64,000 bases of DNA, taken from contig CM060109.1 of the NCBI GenBank assembly GCA_030522415.1, forward strand, positions 2,425,641 to 2,489,640, written 5' to 3'. The position numbers were made by a program, and so were the translations under genes. Numbering within the stretch: the stretch's first letter is position 1; every line of letters starts with the position of its first letter. Below, piece after piece: positions 54,290-64,000 of this stretch. The DNA is from Channallabes apus. Its lineage: Eukaryota; Chordata; Actinopteri; Siluriformes; Clariidae. Below the pieces are notes generated by a model. That model worked only from the letters and a program-made list of their open reading frames with translations, ran no database searches and was not told where the DNA came from.

Positions 54290-54602
54290 GGGGACCTGGA
54301 GCCTATCCAAGGAAACTTAGGGCACAAGGCGGGGTACACCCTGGACAGGGTGCCAATCCATCGCAGGGCACACACACATACTCACATACACACTACGGGC
54401 AACTTGGAATGTCAATTAGCCTAACCTGCATATCTTTGGACTGTGGGAGGAAACCGGAGTACCCGGAGGAAACCCACCAAGCACGGGGAGAACATGCAAA
54501 CTCCATGCACACAGAGACGGGAATCGAGCCTGGCCGGGGAATCGAACCCAGACCCTGGAGGTGCAAGGCGACAGTGCTAACCACTACACCACCGCGCCGC
54601 CA
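54290..54602 (-). repeat. SINE family A, best copy
   Basis: On the minus strand from 54602: GGCGGCGCGGTGGTGTAGTG (A-box), GTTAGCACTGTCGCC, GGGTCTGGGTTCGATTCCCC (B-box GGTTCGATTCC), then the body (GTTTGCATGTTCTCCCCGTG, GTTTCCTCCCACAGTCCAAA, CAATCCATCGCAGGGCAC on the plus strand). It ends at about 54290 without the GAAT tail. The head resembles a tRNA (Val/Glu-like) but is not a functional tRNA gene. Confidence 0.85.
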
Positions 54603-54695
54603 CATTCCATACAAACTTAAATAATTCTTTTGATTGTGTAAAGCTGCTTTGCGACAATGACACTTGTTAAAACACTATGCAAATAAAATGTTATT
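54603..54695 (+). repeat. Short dispersed module, copy 1
   Basis: ATACAAACTTAAATAATTCT, GTGTAAAGCTGCTTTGCGAC, then AATGACAC and a CAAATAAAATGTTATTGAA end. A matching copy lies at 62815-62890, and the core is reversed at 45105. The end looks like a retroposon tail. Confidence 0.65.
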
Positions 54696-55118
54696 GAACC
54701 ACGCCACACTCAGAGTCACTTAAATCACCTTTCTGCCCCATTCTGATGTTTGAACTTTAGCAGATCTCCTTGATCAGGTCTACAGGCCTCAATGCACCGA
54801 GCTGCTGCAACGTGATTGTCTGATTAGATGTTTGTGTTGAAATACAGTTGAACAGGTTTGCCTTTTAATCTTTTTTAATTGTTTAAGATTTTCAAAGATA
54901 GTTACTGATATCTTTTTTTTATTATATAAAAAATAAATATATTCCAAAAACATCTATGAAATGTCTGAAAGCATCACAGACTGAGCAAAACTTTTCATCT
55001 TCCCGACTCTCAGCAGAAGCTTCACCTCCAGTCTTGGATTTAGTTTTGAGATGAAGACGAAAAGTTCAGAGGAAAGTAAGACTCGAGCAGAGACAATGAA
55101 GACCATGACACTACACTC

Positions 55119-55163
<45 letters not shown>

Positions 55164-56826
55164 TGTTATTTTGCGAGTTATAGAGCACTTGTGCTATATT
55201 TTATTAATTAAAAGAAACAGATCTTCCTTTTGAAGCAATGTTAACTTCTGTCTCCTGATTGGTCAGAAGGTGTTGAATAATTCTCTAAAACAGCAGCTTT
55301 GACAGTTGTACGGGTTTATACTAATGTTCTCACTCTAACATGATATGGTTTCCATAGTAACAGCTCACTTACGGGGATCCCTGCACGGGTTCATCTACAG
55401 GGTAGATCAGGATGGTGTCAGACCGCGACACCTCACCTCACTCAGCTTCTTCACGGCTCCTGGAGTTCTCACAGAGTTCCTCCTACTCTGAGAACAGACA
55501 GTTCTTTACAAAGATGTTGTTCTAATTCAGCAAACATACCACACTGAAGAGCAACACATTCACTACATTATATTTATCCCTGAAGGGCTAGAACTCTGGT
55601 CTGACTTTAATTAGTACACTTTTAATAGGATTTTTTAAGAAAAGTGTGATGGCTTCAACCAGGAGCATTGCTGGCCATAAAGCTCAGGCCCTTATTATTT
55701 AAATGTCTACCAGGAAGAAGGAGTACAGCCTCACACAAACTGACCAGCTGAAGATTTTGCTGGTGAATCTTTGCCCATGATAGCCTCATGTTCCTGCTCT
55801 TGGCTGACTGAAGGAGACGTTGTGGTCGTCTGTTGTTGTTGTGGCTCATCCACCTCGATATTTAATGTCTTATGTTCGCTGTGATGATTTTCCCACCACC
55901 ACTATTGCCGAAGGTGATTACGGTACATGAGTTAGCTACTGTTGAGCTTTAAAATGTTAGCTTACAGTAATGCTAATTATAATTCTTTATTTTAGAGGAA
56001 TTTAGTTATTCTTCGAGTTCAGGTACGGTCATGGCTTCATCTCCTTCCATAAATCTTTATATCCATATAAAGTGACATGGAATAAATCGCCGCTCTGTAC
56101 CATGCCCGGTTCCGAAAGCATTCCAGCATCTCAATATTTTATTTTAGTCGTCCCCCAATAAACATCATAGCTCCATTTCCCTCTCGCTCTTCCACATTTC
56201 TACAGAAAAGTCCACAAGAAGACGAATCTGCTGGAAGACAAAGCATCATGGTACACCAGGACCCCGGAGGCAGCATTATTAGCCGAAATGGCAGTGCTGC
56301 TAATGCTACATCGGTTTCTCAGGTGGAGGAAATTTATCTTCCTGCAAGGGCACAGAGAGTTCAATGCAACACTGCTGACTTCTCTCTACCCAGCGATTAT
56401 GCTCATACACAACTTCAGCTCTGAGTTGAATTCCCTCTCGGTTGTGGTTTGTTGAATGTTTTATTTTCAGTCACTGTGACATAAAATGTGTTGATTGTTA
56501 ATAATTAAAACTGGTATTGATGCAAGGAGGTGAAGCAAGGTGCTGCAGTTTCTCAGTAACCTGACAAGCAGAGAAAAGAAGAGAAGGCTGCTGAAGAAAG
56601 GGGTGTTTATTGCTGCTGTAAGGTAAGTGAGGACAGGAACTAACGTGTTTACACAACATTAAATACAACAAAATATATAGTTTTCTTTGAAAGTATGGTA
56701 TGTATGATAATGTATGCACTGTATATGTGTTGTAAAGCCTTGAAGTGGGCACTGAAATCACGGACATGGAGAGGTGCAGATGCAGTGGACACTTTTACTT
56801 ATTACAAGTTGAATTTTAGCACGCTT

Positions 56827-56865
<39 letters not shown>

Positions 56866-57131
56866 CACACACACATGCACACACAGCCATTTATTGTCTC
56901 AGTGTAGTGGATGAAGGTGGGGTGCAGAATACGCAGCCTCTGGTGGGCGATCCATGCTGGAGCGCTGGCTTCTCCTCCGGTCTTGCTGGTGTCAGAGAGG
57001 AAAGCAGTATGAATACTTCAGACTTGTCATCCTACTCATCAGCATGTGCCATCGGGGCCCTTTTATAGGCAGCGGCTGACAGGTGGACGGTAGGCGATGC
57101 ACCGTGGCTGATGCTGGTGAATTGCGGTGCC
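54696..57131. other. Non-coding interval
   Basis: No gene. CA arrays at 55122-55162 and 56827-56875. 55245-55330 (CTCCTGATTGGTCAGAAGG) resembles repeats dispersed in fish but no second copy is present here. Confidence 0.35.
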
Positions 57132-57690
57132 TGAGCCTTTTTGGAACTTTAAAGAGCTGTCCCTGGTGCTGGTCCTGCCTTAGACGTACTCCTTTTTAGG
57201 CAAGCGATGATATGCTCTCACCCGTCGCCACAGTGCTTATCATAACATGATAAGAATTGTATCTTTGCTCAGAAGGTTGGGGGTTCAAACACACAGCTGC
57301 GTTTGTTGTGCCTTTGACCAAGGCCCCTTAACTCCTCTCTGGTCCAGGGGTCTGTATCGTGGCTGACCATGAGGGATATTCCCTTTATGCCCTATAAAGG
57401 TGACGCTCTGACTCTTTTGGGAGCTTTAAAGAGCTGTCCATGGTGCGGGTCGTGCGGGTCGTGCTGGCCTTAGGCGTACTCCTTTTTAGGCGAGCGAGGA
57501 GATGCTCTTTTATGAAACCCTGTTGCCACAGTGATAATAAACAAAAAGCAATTGCTAGAGCATAAAGGGAATATCCCACAAGGTCAGCCATGATACAACA
57601 CCCCTGGAACAGAAAGGGGTTAAGGAGCCTTGGGTAATGGCACAACAAAGGACCTGTGGGTTTGAACCCCCAATCGTCTGGTTAGTAACC
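57132..57690. repeat. Duplicated block with an inverted pair of SINE B copies
   Basis: Direct repeats of about 110-125 bp (57132-57236 and 57406-57533) share CTTTAAAGAGCTGTCC, CGTACTCCTTTTTAGGC and GCCACAGTG. After each lies a SINE B copy: plus orientation at 57262-57395, minus at 57558-57690 (GGGATATTCCCTTTATGCC and its reverse complement, plus GGGGGTTCAAAC boxes). The arms of about 133 bp are roughly 80% complementary and could form a large hairpin. Confidence 0.8.
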
Positions 57691-57977
57691 CAGAGGCTTT
57701 AATGTTGAAGCACCACTGTCCATAGAAAGGCTATAATGCGGCTACATTACCATAAGCACAGTTATAATATTATGGGCACAGCTACATGATTGTGGGCACG
57801 GCCACATTGTATGAATAAATTATCATGGGCACGAATAAATTATCACGGCCACAGATACATCATCTATCTGTTAATCATTCTATTACTCTGTCTATTATTT
57901 TAATGTGTCAGTGATATTATTGCTGCACTTATATTGATATAAGTGTTTCAGTCACAATGCACTAATTGTTCACACTG

Positions 57978-58025
<48 letters not shown>

Positions 58026-58214
58026 GCTGTGACCTGTCACCTAACCTATTTACTGTTTCCTTTAATAGCCAAACTCTCTGTTTGCGACACTAAGCAGATC
58101 TGCCCGAGGAAGAGTGAGGAGTTAATGACTCTATTAAACAGTTACAGAGAGGGAGTCCAGTGATTATAGAGCCTGGATCAATCATTGATCAGTGAGGAGA
58201 CCCCAAATACACAA

Positions 58215-58262
<48 letters not shown>

Positions 58263-58930
58263 AAAAGCTTCCATCATTCACCAGCTATCCACAGACTGCA
58301 GAATACCATTATGTTTTTATTGGAGGTTAATACTCGTACATCTTTTTAATGATTTAATGACACAAAATGACCCAATTAACAAAATCTAATTTACTTAAAG
58401 ACATATAATTTATTTTATAGACAAGACATGCAGCAGGGTGTAACACAGCTAGTATTGCCCATTTCCTAACGGAACACTTTCTTTTTCTCTGCAGTTTCAG
58501 CCTCACTAAAATGACTGGTTACAGCTACACCAGTCAAATAAATGGCTTCCTGAGGGTTCTTTGGGCTCTGCAGTTGCCAAAGTGTAGTAAGAATGTTAGG
58601 GATTAGAACTACTTAGAATTAGGGTTAGAGTTGGTATGGACTAACTTTAGAATTAAGGTAGCATGTTAAAATTCTCATCACGTTTTCTGAGCAACATTTC
58701 ATGTTAGTTTTTCACCTGTGTGCCTGTTATTTAATTTTTATTAGTTTTGAGTCCTGCTAAACTCTCAACATATCATTCCCCTGAAGAGAAAAAAAAAACT
58801 TTTAGATATAATTATATTGCTTTGTATGAATGAGATAAAGGTGGCTATGTGTGGGCTACATTTCCTGGCTCATAGCTCCCTGAACATCAGCACTCGATAC
58901 TGCACTGCATGTACAGTATCTTGCATGTAG
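57691..58930. other. Non-coding interval
   Basis: No gene. CA arrays at 57982-58023 and 58216-58260. GGGCACAG/ACGGCCAC words repeat loosely at 57765-57855. Confidence 0.4.
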
Positions 58931-59165
58931 CATGGATTTCAAGATGGTGCCGGTGAGGTCGGCTGCCGTCACGACTGATCAGACACCCTTTTCTTTGTTT
59001 TTGTTTTTTAAGTTAGTTTCCAGCGTTTTAAAATCGGCAAAATCACCATCATTGAGTACATTAGGTACGACAGAGACACTTTTGTTTCTATTGGTACTCA
59101 CAATTCAACGTTTTTAACTCCAGATCTGAGCTGGTCAATTGAGATCCTGAGGGAGAACAAAGGAC

Positions 59166-60161
59166 GTGACACGAAACTGCATCCTGCTTGCCAACGTCCT
59201 GTCGCTAGAGAACAAACTCGATGACCTCAGGGCCAGGATAAAGTTCCAGAGAGACATTCGGGACTGCAATCTCCTCTGCTTCACCGAGACATGGCTGAAC
59301 CCAGCGGTGCCGGACCACGCCATCCAGCCGGCCGAGTTCTTCTCGGTTAACTGCATGGACAGGACACGGGACTTGGGAAAGTCAAAGGGAGGCGGTGTGT
59401 GTTTAATGGTGAACATCAGCTGGTGCAACAGCGCGGGCGTTGTTCCTCTTACACACTCCTGCACACCAAACCTGGAACTACTGCCCATCATGTGTCGTCC
59501 TTTTTATCTCCCTCGGGAGTTCACATCGGTCATAATCTTTTATCCGAACTTTTATCAGCATATCATCTGCCCCACCAGGGGCGAAAGGACACTGGACCAC
59601 TGTTACACTACAGTCAAGGATGGCTACAAGGCACAATCTCGTCCACCGGTTGGTAAATCCAACCACGCCACCATCTTCCTCATGCCAAAATACAAACAAA
59701 GGCTGAAACAGGAAGTTCCGGTTCAGAGGGAGGTCGCGCGCTGGACGGACCAATCGGTGGCCGCATTACAGGACGCACTCGATGACGCAGACTGGGACAT
59801 GTTCAGAAACAGCTCAGATGATGACGTCAGTGTGTTTAAGGAAGCGGTTTTGGGATTCATCGGGAAACTAGCGGATGATACCTTGGAGAACAAGACTATC
59901 AGAACGTTTCCCAATCAGAAGCCATGGGTGGATAAAACCATCCGCGATGCTCTGAGATCTCGCACCGCTGCCTACAACGCGGGAATTGCGTCTTGGCACA
60001 TGGAACCGTACAAGGCTGCATCATATAATGTGCAGAAAGCGGTGAAAGAGGCGAAGCAGCGCTACGGGAGGAAACTAGAGTCACAACTCCAACAGAGTGA
60101 CTCTAGGAGCCTGTGGCAGGGACAAAGAACAATAACTATAAAACACCAACATCCGGTATGA
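59166..60161 (+). pseudogene. LINE B endonuclease and linker, in-frame core deletion
   Basis: 331-codon frame. Endonuclease N-terminus: ANVLSLENKLDDLRARIKF and LLCFTETWLNPAVPDHAI (catalytic Glu present), GGGVCLMVN, MCRPFYLPREFTSVI. The frame then passes straight to FYQHIICPTRGERTLDHCY and GKSNHATIFLMPKY: the middle of the domain, with the GDFN-type box, is deleted in frame (about 55 residues by comparison with the family), and the terminal SDH box reads SNH. The linker follows (WTDQSVAALQDALDDADWDM, FPNQKPWVDKTIRDALRSR). It ends by frameshift at GQRTIT. The endonuclease cannot be active. Confidence 0.88.
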
Positions 60162-60947
60162 CGAACGTGGACGTGACTCTGGCAGACGAGCTGAACACTT
60201 TCTATGCTCGCTTAGAGGCTGCAGCTAAAGATGCTAGCGATGCTAATGCTATCGGCACTAACGGCTGCAGACAGGAAGAAACTGCCAGCACCGGAAACAC
60301 GTTCATCATCTCCGAGCATGACGTGAGGAGAGCCTTCAAGAGAGTGAAAACCAGGAAAGCAGCAGGACCAGACAGCGTCTCAGGTGGTATTCTCAGAGTC
60401 TGCTCAGACCAGCTAGCACCTGTGTTCACTGAGATATTCAACATCTCTTTATCTCAGTCGGTGATCCCCACATGCTTCAAAGAGTACATTATTGTTCCTG
60501 TTCCAAAGAAATCACATCCTGCTTCCCTCAATGACTATCGCCCTGTAGCCCTCACCTCAGTAGTGATGAAGTGCTTTGAATGGATGGTCAAGAACTTCAT
60601 CATTTCTTCATTACCAGACACACAGGACCCACTACAGTTCGCTTACCGTCCAAATCAAATCATTCAAATCAGACTTCCTAACTGGCAGACCACAGGCAGT
60701 AAGGATGGGCGGGCATGTCTCAGCCTCCGTCACTCTCAGCACTGGAGCCCCCCAGGGGTGTGTTCTGGGCCCCCTACTGTACTCTTTGTACACATATGAC
60801 TGTGTGGCCACTACCAACTTCACCACCATCATTACGTTTGCTGACAACACCGTCGTGGTCGCCCTGATCTCTGATAACAACGAGACGGCCTACCGGAAGG
60901 AGATTAGAATCTGGAGAACTGGTGCCAGAGGAACAACCTCCTTCTAA
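60113..60947 (+). pseudogene. LINE B reverse transcriptase, core deleted
   Basis: 60113-60799 carries [57 protein letters not shown] and LQFAYRPN. At about 60652 roughly 190 bases are missing compared with copy 1, removing motif A (FIDYSSAFN). Sequence resumes in another frame (60660-60947): [39 protein letters not shown], and FADNTVVV (family FADD). It ends by frameshift near 60940. Confidence 0.88.
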
Positions 60948-61044
60948 ACGTCAGTAAGACTAAGACAAAGGAGTTGATAGTGGACTTCACCACTAAGCAG
61001 GAGAGGAACTACAGTACCAGACCCCCATCATCAATGACAGCCCA

Positions 61045-61542
61045 GTGGAGAGAGTGGACAGCTTCAAATACCTCGGTGTTCACTTCACGCAGAACCTGTC
61101 ATGGTCCTGTCACATCAACACCGTGGTGAAAAAGGCCCGGCAGCGTCTCTACCACCACAGATGCTTGAGAGACTTCAGACTGGCCAACAAGGTGTTTAGG
61201 AACTTTTACTCCTGCACCATAGAGAGCATCCTGACGGGAAACATCTTAACCTGGTTCGGGAACAGCACCATGCAGGACAGACGAGCTCTACAGAGGGTGG
61301 TGCGATCAGCTAAGCGCATCATCCGCACCGAGCTCCCTGACTTGCACTCGATCTACAACAGGCGGTGCTGGACCAAGGCCAGGAAGATGGTAAAGGACCT
61401 CAGCCATCCCAACAATGGACTGTTCTCTCTGTTGCGGTCAGGAAAGCGATTCAGCTCCCTAAAGGCCAACACAGAGAGACCGAGGAGGAGCTTCTTCCCG
61501 CAGGCGCTACAGTCTCTTAATCAGTACACCACACAGTACTGA
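61045..61542 (+). pseudogene. LINE B C-terminal domain
   Basis: 165 codons: ERVDSFKYLGVHFTQNLSWS, KKARQRLYHHRCLRDFRLAN, SCTIESILTGNILTWFGNST, RIIRTELPDLHSIYNRRCWT, NNGLFSLLRSGKRFSSLKA, ending HYTTQY-like and stop. It provides the uninterrupted reference across the DIRS 1 insertion point (TELPD/LHSIY). Confidence 0.88.
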
Positions 61543-62055
61543 CCCACACATATGGTTTTTACACTCATTCTGGACATTCGTTTACACTAGTGGACACTGC
61601 ACAACTACACTTCGTGGTCATTAATTAAATCACTCTATCACAAGTCACTTTAAATAAATCACTTTTAAGCATATTTGCACTTCACAAGACACTTTAAATA
61701 TGTGGATTGCACAACCCTGGACATTACCATTTTTTATTACCATTTATTCTAACATTCCACACAAAAATTACAAAAATATATACCTACTCATACAGCTGCT
61801 CTTATTGTTCCATATTTCTTCATATATTTTCTATATTGTGTATTTATGTTGTACAGTCATTTCATTTTAACTTTAATTTTATATTTTATTTCATTCTTTC
61901 CTAGTAAAATTTACCTTTCATTAAATTTTTCATATTTATTTCCTATTCCCATTCATAGTCTTTTATTTTAAGGTCACAAGCAGTTGTCTAAGCATTTCAC
62001 TGTATATCGTACTGTGTATGACTGTGTATGTGACAAATAAAATTTGTATTTGAAT

Positions 62056-62927
62056 TTGACATGTGATGCCAGGATTAACATCGGATTAAAGAGTATTGCT
62101 GGCAATAGTTCTCTGAAAAATCCTTCTTAAACCATCATCATACACCTGAAAGCTACGTAACACAGAAGACAATAGATAGATATGCATGCTGATGGGATTT
62201 TGGAAGAAAGCCCATAAGCCTGGGGAAATCATTCTAATATTGTAAACATTGCTAATATTGTAAACTGTAATAAAGCACATCATGTATCACTTCAGGTCTT
62301 TATGTCTTGTTCGTATCCGGTCCTCTGTCTGGTACAATACCCAGATTTAATAAATCCTTTCTGCTTTATTCGACTGCGGCGAGGCAGAAACTCTTACAGG
62401 AAACGAGTGTGTTCTGGATTTAAATGTGTCCGAGGCAGTCGGCTCTCACAGGGAGGTGCAGGTGGGGGGCTTTGACATTTATGCTATTGAGCTGAATACA
62501 CTATTTCCAAGTCACATTCTGTAATTAGCTTCCTGTCCTTTTGCCTCAACCTTTCACCGCCATTCAACTGAGATTGGGATTAAAAAAGATGGCTGAAGTA
62601 AGAGCACCAGCTAGCGGGACTACAGTGAGATATACGTAAGTGTAAGAGTATTGTGATTAATGTGCACCGTATCGTGCCGCATACTGTCCATGAGTACATA
62701 CCCTTGTACACACAGTCGGAAAGTTCGGCAGCGTTTTGGGTGTTGATGTCTTTTTTAGGGTGAACAAGTTAACAGTTAACATTAACTTACTGTAAGTTAA
62801 AGTTAACAAGTTCACATTTCATACAAACTTAAATAGTTATTTTGATTATGTAAAGCTGCTTTGTGACAATGTGAATTTTTTTTAAAGCGCTATACTGTAC
62901 AATCATCATTCACCTGAAGAAAATGTG
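62056..62927. other. Non-coding interval, candidate conserved segment
   Basis: No gene. 62360-62600 is repeat-free, balanced, and contains TTTGACATTTATGC and TCTGTAATTAGCTTCC (homeodomain-like); candidate conserved element. 62815-62890 is the second copy of the short module described at 54603. Confidence 0.35.
62815..62890 (+). repeat. Short dispersed module, copy 2
   Basis: CATACAAACTTAAATAGTTA, GATTATGTAAAGCTGCTTTG, then TGACAATG; matches 54603-54695 with few changes. Confidence 0.65.
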
Positions 62928-63619
62928 AGTGGTGCTTGCCATGGCAAAACTAGGGCCTCTGGGCTTTTATGAGTAAGTTGCTAAGGTGACCTAAAGTGGT
63001 TTCTAGGGCGTGGCTTGACAGCTTCACAATGATCCTGAGAGACTGATTAGTTGTCTGAATAAAATGAGCCCACCCCCTTGGCTCTATGACAATCCAAAGG
63101 TCCAAAGATCCACAGTTAGGTTCAGTTGTTTCAAAGTTGAAACCCTAACCCTATGGACATTTCCATAGCAAGGAATGCAAATGTGAGCACTTCCTGTTTC
63201 AGTGGGAAGTACGTTAACCATTATATGTCAATCTGGGACAAATTTGGGCACCTCTTGCACCCTAGTGGTACAACTTATACCCTCTTGCTCTGTTCTGACA
63301 CAGCTTGCAAGTCTCTTCGAATGTGATAAATTTTATATTTCTAAAAATTCTTGCTTTGTGCAAGGGAATCCGTCGAAATTGGTCTCATAGTTAAGTCTAT
63401 GGTATGTTTGAGCTGGTAAGTTGCCAATTTACCACCCACTCCTTAGAAAAGTTATAGCACCCCATTCCCAAATAAGCTGCACAATTTGACACCTCTTTAA
63501 TGGGCCTATGACATACAGTACTGGACTTGTTATGCGCCAAAGTTTGTACAGAACAAAATAAAGAAAAGAAAAAGAAAGAAGAAAAAACATAATAATAAGC
63601 TTGCTTTGCAAGCACCACT
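62928..63619. mobile_element. DNA-element-like dispersed repeat with short inverted ends
   Basis: Begins AGTGGTGCTTGCCATGGC at 62928. The reverse complement of its end (63619) begins AGTGGTGCTTGCAAAGC, so 12 terminal bases match. The interior has no coding capacity, and an A/G-rich tract lies at 63555-63590. No target duplication is obvious. Class unassigned. Confidence 0.5.
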
Positions 63620-64000
63620 AATAGTAATAGTAATAATAAGAATATAAGACTTGCTAATTGCTCATTATGTTTTTTGTCTGTTTTAAATGATATACAGTAT
63701 ACTTTATTTAGCTACAGTAGTATAGATAGTATAGATAGACATAACATAATGCACAATAATTGTTTGAAGTATACCATGTTTTTTTACTTGCTTCATTGGC
63801 AAATTAGCACATCGTTCTAAACACTAGCTGTATAAACTCACCAGAGGCACTAATGAGCTTCCAAGATTTATTTTCTCCACAATACAGTATGAAGGGTCGT
63901 GTAAATAAAGACAAAAACTCAAACAAGAAAAGTGGAACTAAAGATACGAGTGGAGAACTGAAAAAATGTCAGAGCGTGAGCACAGTAGTTGAGTGATCAG
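63620..64000. other. Interval without recognisable features
   Basis: AT-rich; TAGTAATAG and TATAGATAG short repeats near 63620 and 63720. Confidence 0.35.

Larger units (their letters stand above)
58931..62055 (+). mobile_element. CR1/Rex1-type LINE (LINE B copy 2), near full length with internal deletions
   Basis: Covers 5' leader, endonuclease, RT and 3' UTR. The leader starts near 58931 with TTTCAAGATGGTGCCGGTGA, containing a YY1-like CAAGATGG. The 3' UTR (61543-62055) ends GTGACAAATAAAATTTGTAT then TTGAATTTGA, the same end as copy 1. Coding parts are given separately. No clear target duplication was found. Confidence 0.88.

Noticed and set aside
54535..54602. Possible tRNA gene (A-box and B-box present)
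   Set aside because: It is the head of SINE A; the acceptor stem does not close and the same head recurs truncated at 25240 and 34160.

Overview
This is eukaryotic, non-coding genomic DNA, almost certainly from a ray-finned fish (teleost). No host protein-coding exon, rRNA, ordinary tRNA or CRISPR array could be supported. The teleost call rests on the repeat content: RTE/Rex3-type, CR1/Rex1-type and L2-type LINEs, DIRS-type tyrosine-recombinase retrotransposons, a Tc1-like transposon with long IR/DR termini, mariner relics, a hAT-type MITE, several tRNA-derived SINE families and very long CA/GT arrays. Some dispersed repeats recall catfish DNA, but that is only an impression. The window is probably a gene desert or a large intron.

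Layout. 0-4.1 kb: minus-strand CR1/Rex1-type LINE joined to a minus-strand RTE LINE. 4.1-8 kb: a dispersed repeat with a hairpin, a long GT array, a mariner scrap. 8.14-9.75 kb: an end-to-end Tc1-like transposon with a deletion-broken transposase. 12.0-12.8 kb: mariner relic. 14.4-22.3 kb: an L2 endonuclease scrap, then a CR1/Rex1-type LINE (LINE B) split by a 4,567-bp DIRS element at 17158-21724. 24.7-30.5 kb: RTE scrap, SINE head, and a LINE (LINE C) split by a second DIRS element at 26128-29887. 30.6-36.3 kb: Tc1, mariner and SINE relics and quiet DNA. 36.4-37.6 kb: L2 LINE 3' half. 37.76-38.57 kb: TA-flanked non-autonomous DNA element. 39-50 kb: dinucleotide arrays, several minisatellites and SINEs. 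50.6-51.0 kb: two opposed mariner relics. 53.06-53.46 kb: hAT MITE with a perfect 8-bp target duplication. 54-58 kb: SINEs, including an inverted pair inside a duplicated segment. 58.9-62.05 kb: second, longer LINE B copy. 62.9-63.6 kb: further DNA-element-like repeat.

The most informative structures are the two DIRS elements. Each has inverted terminal repeats, an internal complementary region that records the joined termini, and insertion without target-site duplication. Uninterrupted sequence of the host LINE elsewhere in the window confirms the first junction. In both, the segment encoding the C-terminal part of the tyrosine recombinase is repeated in tandem (about 3.4 units in one, about 2 in the other). 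Every transposon gene seen is broken by frameshifts, deletions or catalytic substitutions, so none looks autonomous. Calls come from reading alone; no database search was possible.
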